DNA from: Halobacteriovoraceae bacterium
Lineage (GTDB): Bacteria; Bdellovibrionota; Bacteriovoracia; Bacteriovoracales; Bacteriovoracaceae
DNA: 10,502 bases
Assembly: GCA_018663815.1 (NCBI GenBank)
Contig: JABJPQ010000677.1
Span: 1 to 10,502, forward strand
Direction: 5' to 3'
The position numbers were made by a program, and so were the translations under genes. This document shows, piece by piece, positions 8,376-10,502 of the stretch (positions are counted from its first letter, which is position 1; every line of letters begins with the position of its first letter). Under the pieces are notes generated by a model. It ran no database searches, was not told the origin of the DNA, and worked only from the letters and a program-made list of their open reading frames with translations.

Positions 8376-9792
8376 AAAAGAATATCTCAGTCATCATACG
8401 GTTAATAGTCTCTGGTTTTTCATCCATATTTGTTGCAATAGAATTAAGCATTGTCTTTAAAGGTTGTGAATCTCCTTTAAAACTTTTTCTTACTGCACCT
8501 TCTACTTCTTTCATATTAAAACCAACTAGTTGTAAAGAAAAGCTCGAAGCATCTTCTTTAGTCAACTCCCTACTACCTGCAAGTTCATTGTATTGATGAG
8601 CGACGGTAGCAATTTTTTGAGCTGATTCAGCTGAAAGCTTAAATCGTGCTTGAATCTGATTTTTCATAGCAGTTAGATAATGTTGATCTTTAAGAGCTCT
8701 AATCTTGTCCATATCAATTGTTCCACCATCAGCGCGACTAAAGGCCACTGAACCGCTTTCAATTAAAGACTTAGAATTAAATTTTGGTAATTTAGAGTAA
8801 TTAACAATATCAGCATTTAACTGAGTTGCCATTTTAACATATGGATTTGATGATTTTGCGTTAAACCCAATACTTGCATCGTAATATCCATCATCATAAC
8901 CAGCATCGTAACCATAGTCATAATTTGAATTATACTCAGAGTTGTATGCTGAATCGTATCCTGCAGTGTAATTTGAGTTTGATTCAAAAGAATAAGCTGA
9001 GTCATAGGCAAGCGTATAACCACTATTATAACCCGCATTGTAATCAGTTGAACTTATGACTCCATCATTGTAACCATCAGAGTTTCCATCAGCACTACCA
9101 GTATTAAAGCCATCAGTGTAACCATCGGCATCACCAGTGCTATATCCACTATTGTAACCACTAGTCTCACCATTATTAAAGCCGGAATTATAAGCTCCAT
9201 TAAAAGCCGTTAAATAAGTTGAATTGTAACCATCTGTTTCGCCTTCATTAAAGCCAGAAGCATAACCATCAAATTCACCATTACTAAAACCATTATTATA
9301 ACCGTCAATAGTTCCGTCAAACAAACCTGTAGAATAGTTAGGAGTGTATGTTTCGTTATACCCAATAATATGACCATCACTGAAACCTACATTGTAAGAG
9401 CTATTATAACCATCGGCATATCCCTCAAGACTACCTGTTATCTCTCCGTCAACAATACCGTCAGCCTCTCCAACGACAAAACCATCTGCAAATCCGATAG
9501 TCGTACCATCAGCAAGTCCTGCTTTGTAATCATCAGTTGCAAAAAGATCAAAAGTTTCACCGTCTGCTCTAGCATAACCACCATCATAACCAACAGCATA
9601 CCCATCAGCATTCCCATCAGTTACTGCCTGAGTTGTTCCATCAGCATAACCTGTGTCGAATGACGTCTGATAAGTTTCTTCATAACCATCAGTTTTACCA
9701 GCATCGAATCCTTCGTCGTACTTGTTATTACATCCAATTGCAACAACTGAGATAGTCGCATACACGGCTAAATGTCTAAAATTTTTTTTCAT
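8374..9792 (-). CDS. Tetrad-repeat lipoprotein B
   Basis: 472 residues from the ATG at 9792, which has GGGG (9798-9801) 5 bases upstream; an in-frame TTG at 9870 lacks such a site and would bury the signal peptide behind 26 residues. Residues 1-20 (MKKNFRH, hydrophobic core) end in the lipobox A-I-G-C with C21 lipidated, followed by Asn-Asn. Residues 25-310 are 71 tetrads; by hand count 48 end in Gly and 47 begin with Tyr or Phe. There is a two-residue slip (T249-D250). This array is richer in Asn, Ser and Thr and poorer in Gly than that of protein A. Residues 311-472 are the shared C-terminal domain (about half identical by eye; conserved NP.VK, HYL, VAHQ, LAGSRELT), ending MMTEIFF. It is the first of the coupled lipoprotein pair. 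Localisation to a membrane is well supported; function is unknown. Confidence 0.85.
   Translation of the reverse strand: MKKNFRHLAVYATISVVAIGCNNKYDEGFDAGKTDGYEETYQTSFDTGYADGTTQAVTDGNADGYAVGYDGGYARADGETFDLFATDDYKAGLADGTTIGFADGFVVGEADGIVDGEITGSLEGYADGYNSSYNVGFSDGHIIGYNETYTPNYSTGLFDGTIDGYNNGFSNGEFDGYASGFNEGETDGYNSTYLTAFNGAYNSGFNNGETSGYNSGYSTGDADGYTDGFNTGSADGNSDGYNDGVISSTDYNAGYNSGYTLAYDSAYSFESNSNYTAGYDSAYNSEYNSNYDYGYDAGYDDGYYDASIGFNAKSSNPYVKMATQLNADIVNYSKLPKFNSKSLIESGSVAFSRADGGTIDMDKIRALKDQHYLTAMKNQIQARFKLSAESAQKIATVAHQYNELAGSRELTKEDASSFSLQLVGFNMKEVEGAVRKSFKGDSQPLKTMLNSIATNMDEKPETINRMMTEIFF
8863..9720 (-). repeat. Array of 71 degenerate 12-bp units coding Y-x-x-G tetrads (protein B)
   Basis: The array covers residues 25-310 of lipoprotein B: 286 residues = 71 tetrads plus a two-codon slip at 9043-9048. 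Fifty-six tetrads precede the slip. Near the C-terminal end the final Gly is often lost (YDSA, YNSE, YNSN) while the leading Tyr stays, so the aromatic position appears as constrained as the glycine. A clearer 36-bp higher-order repeat occupies 9085-9300. Confidence 0.85.
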
Positions 9793-9797
9793 AGTTT

Positions 9798-9801
9798 CCC
9801 C
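9798..9801 (-). promoter_or_regulatory. Ribosome binding site of lipoprotein B
   Basis: On the - strand AGGGGAAACT directly precedes the ATG at 9792, putting GGGG 5 bases from it. It decides the start in favour of 9792 over the longer TTG form at 9870. Confidence 0.65.
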
Positions 9802-9844
9802 TACATTGTCACCTAAAATGACTGAAATACTTCCCAAGTTGGAA

Positions 9845-9865
9845 TTATCGACTTTTCCCCGATAA
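9845..9865. repeat. Short inverted repeat upstream of lipoprotein B
   Basis: TTATCG (9845-9850) and CGATAA (9860-9865) form a perfect 6-bp dyad around 9 bases, 53 bases before the start of lipoprotein B. It overlaps a -10-like GATAAT on the - strand (9849-9844), which has no good -35 partner at normal spacing. It could be an operator or a leader hairpin; six base pairs are within reach of chance. Confidence 0.3.
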
Positions 9866-9890
9866 CGCAACCCATAACATAATTTTTACA

Positions 9891-9906
9891 TAGTTAAGAT
9901 TAACTA
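9891..9906. repeat. 16-bp palindrome in the gap before the lipoprotein operon
   Basis: TAGTTAA, two bases, TTAACTA: a perfect 7-bp dyad with a 2-base centre. It lies just past the stop of the gene ending at 9914 and about 100 bases before lipoprotein B. No U-tract follows on the - strand, so it is a poor terminator. The tight spacing fits a dimeric repressor or activator site. In AT-rich DNA such a dyad may still be chance. Confidence 0.35.
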
Positions 9907-9913
9907 AAGTAAA

Positions 9914-10502
9914 TTAATTTTTTAATAAATTTATATAATTCATTTTAAATTTGTTTTTTTCTAAACATAAAAAGCTAAACATATGTCCACCATTTTTTGA
10001 AATTACCGGATTTTTTGTCTGGCAATTTTTAGGAACAAAAAATGAACTTCTAATGGGCGAGCTTATTTTTCCATCCGTCGGAGTCTTAAGATATACTTGA
10101 TCAGTGCTTATAACAGTATTATCAATATAGATCGCTGGCTCTAATTTATTGGTTTGTATATTTCGAATTGAAATAGGATAAAAACTTTCTGTCATTAACA
10201 TCCCAGGCATGAAACTAAATTTTTGCACAGGTGTTTTTTCAACCGTAACTTCACGACCTTGTTGGGTGACGACACTGATAGTATCAACTTGTTCAATAAA
10301 AGCTTGCCGTTTATTTTCATACTCATAAAGCCCAATAAAACCTAAGATGAGGTCATTATCTGTTATACGGTAAGGTATATTGAAGTGATCTCCCTCTTGA
10401 TCAAAAGCAGCAATACTCATTAACTTAGATGTTAAGAAAGTTACAAAGACATCTTGTGACTTAGAATTAAACTTATCATCCAATTGATAAAAATCATAAT
10501 GA
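9914..10502 (-). CDS. Hypothetical protein, 5' end outside the window
   Basis: The - strand frame stays open to the last base, so the 195 visible residues are the C-terminal part of a larger protein. A TTG at 10483 is in frame, but it has no ribosome binding site and lies in continuing coding-like sequence, so it is unlikely to be the start. The visible part looks beta-rich, with stretches such as DLILGFIGLYEYE, DTISVVTQQGREVTV and PAIYIDNTVIS, and two cysteines near the end (in KNCQTKN and FLCLEKN) that could pair if the protein is exported. The tail is basic. I do not recognise the family. It runs in the same direction as the lipoprotein pair, 121 bases upstream, with no clear terminator between them; read-through into the lipoprotein operon is possible but not shown. 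Confidence 0.7.
   Translation of the reverse strand, partial: HYDFYQLDDKFNSKSQDVFVTFLTSKLMSIAAFDQEGDHFNIPYRITDNDLILGFIGLYEYENKRQAFIEQVDTISVVTQQGREVTVEKTPVQKFSFMPGMLMTESFYPISIRNIQTNKLEPAIYIDNTVISTDQVYLKTPTDGKISSPIRSSFFVPKNCQTKNPVISKNGGHMFSFLCLEKNKFKMNYINLLKN

Noticed and set aside
8817..9663. Short open frames within lipoprotein B (8817-9038 -, 8874-9059 +, 9370-9663 +)
   Set aside because: Shadows of the repeat array and C-terminal domain with low-complexity products and no ribosome binding sites.
7462..9720. Periodic repeats considered as a CRISPR array
   Set aside because: The period is 12 bp, units are degenerate, and the frame is protein-coding throughout; there are no repeat-spacer units.
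7462..9720. Arrays considered as RTX calcium-binding repeats
   Set aside because: RTX nonapeptides follow GGxGxDxLx with a period of nine. Here the period is four, with no GG-x-G-x-D pattern.
9868..9870. TTG as start of lipoprotein B
   Set aside because: It would place 26 residues before the signal peptide; the ATG at 9792 has a strong ribosome binding site.

Overview
The window is about one-third G+C and densely coded on both strands. Cleavable signal peptides and lipoboxes, together with this base composition, suggest a Gram-negative bacterium. The overall look (low G+C, many exported proteins of unknown family, low-complexity Tyr/Gly/Asp lipoproteins) reminds me of the Bacteriovorax/Halobacteriovorax group of predatory Bdellovibrionota. 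That assignment is inference; no marker here settles it.

Left part, + strand (1-2837): three genes of unknown function packed like an operon. The first is cut by the window edge. The second overlaps it by 14 bases and the third overlaps the second by 4. The second and third products carry N-terminal export signals, so the cluster probably makes envelope or periplasmic proteins.

Centre, + strand (2931-6917): two aminoacyl-tRNA synthetases, hisS and valS, with no base between the hisS stop and the valS start. A candidate promoter lies in the 93-base gap before hisS. A perfect 9-bp hairpin just after valS serves the convergent genes on both sides.

Right part, - strand (10502-6973): a gene of unknown function cut by the window edge, then two tandem paralogous lipoprotein genes. 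Each lipoprotein has a signal peptide with lipobox, a long array of four-residue units (Y-x-x-G type, 12 bp per unit), and a 162-residue C-terminal domain clearly shared by both. By hand count the last conserved unit (YDDG) is the 69th in both arrays, although the units have diverged and each array has one phase slip at a different place. The second gene starts 9 bases from the first gene's stop codon, its ribosome binding site overlapping that stop, so the two are probably translationally coupled.

The lipoprotein pair is the most unusual content. It looks like a two-component surface or periplasmic structure of fixed repeat length, with no function I can name. The synthetases are ordinary housekeeping genes. 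The gaps between genes are 93, 55 and 121 bases, so no stretch over 300 bases lacks a gene.
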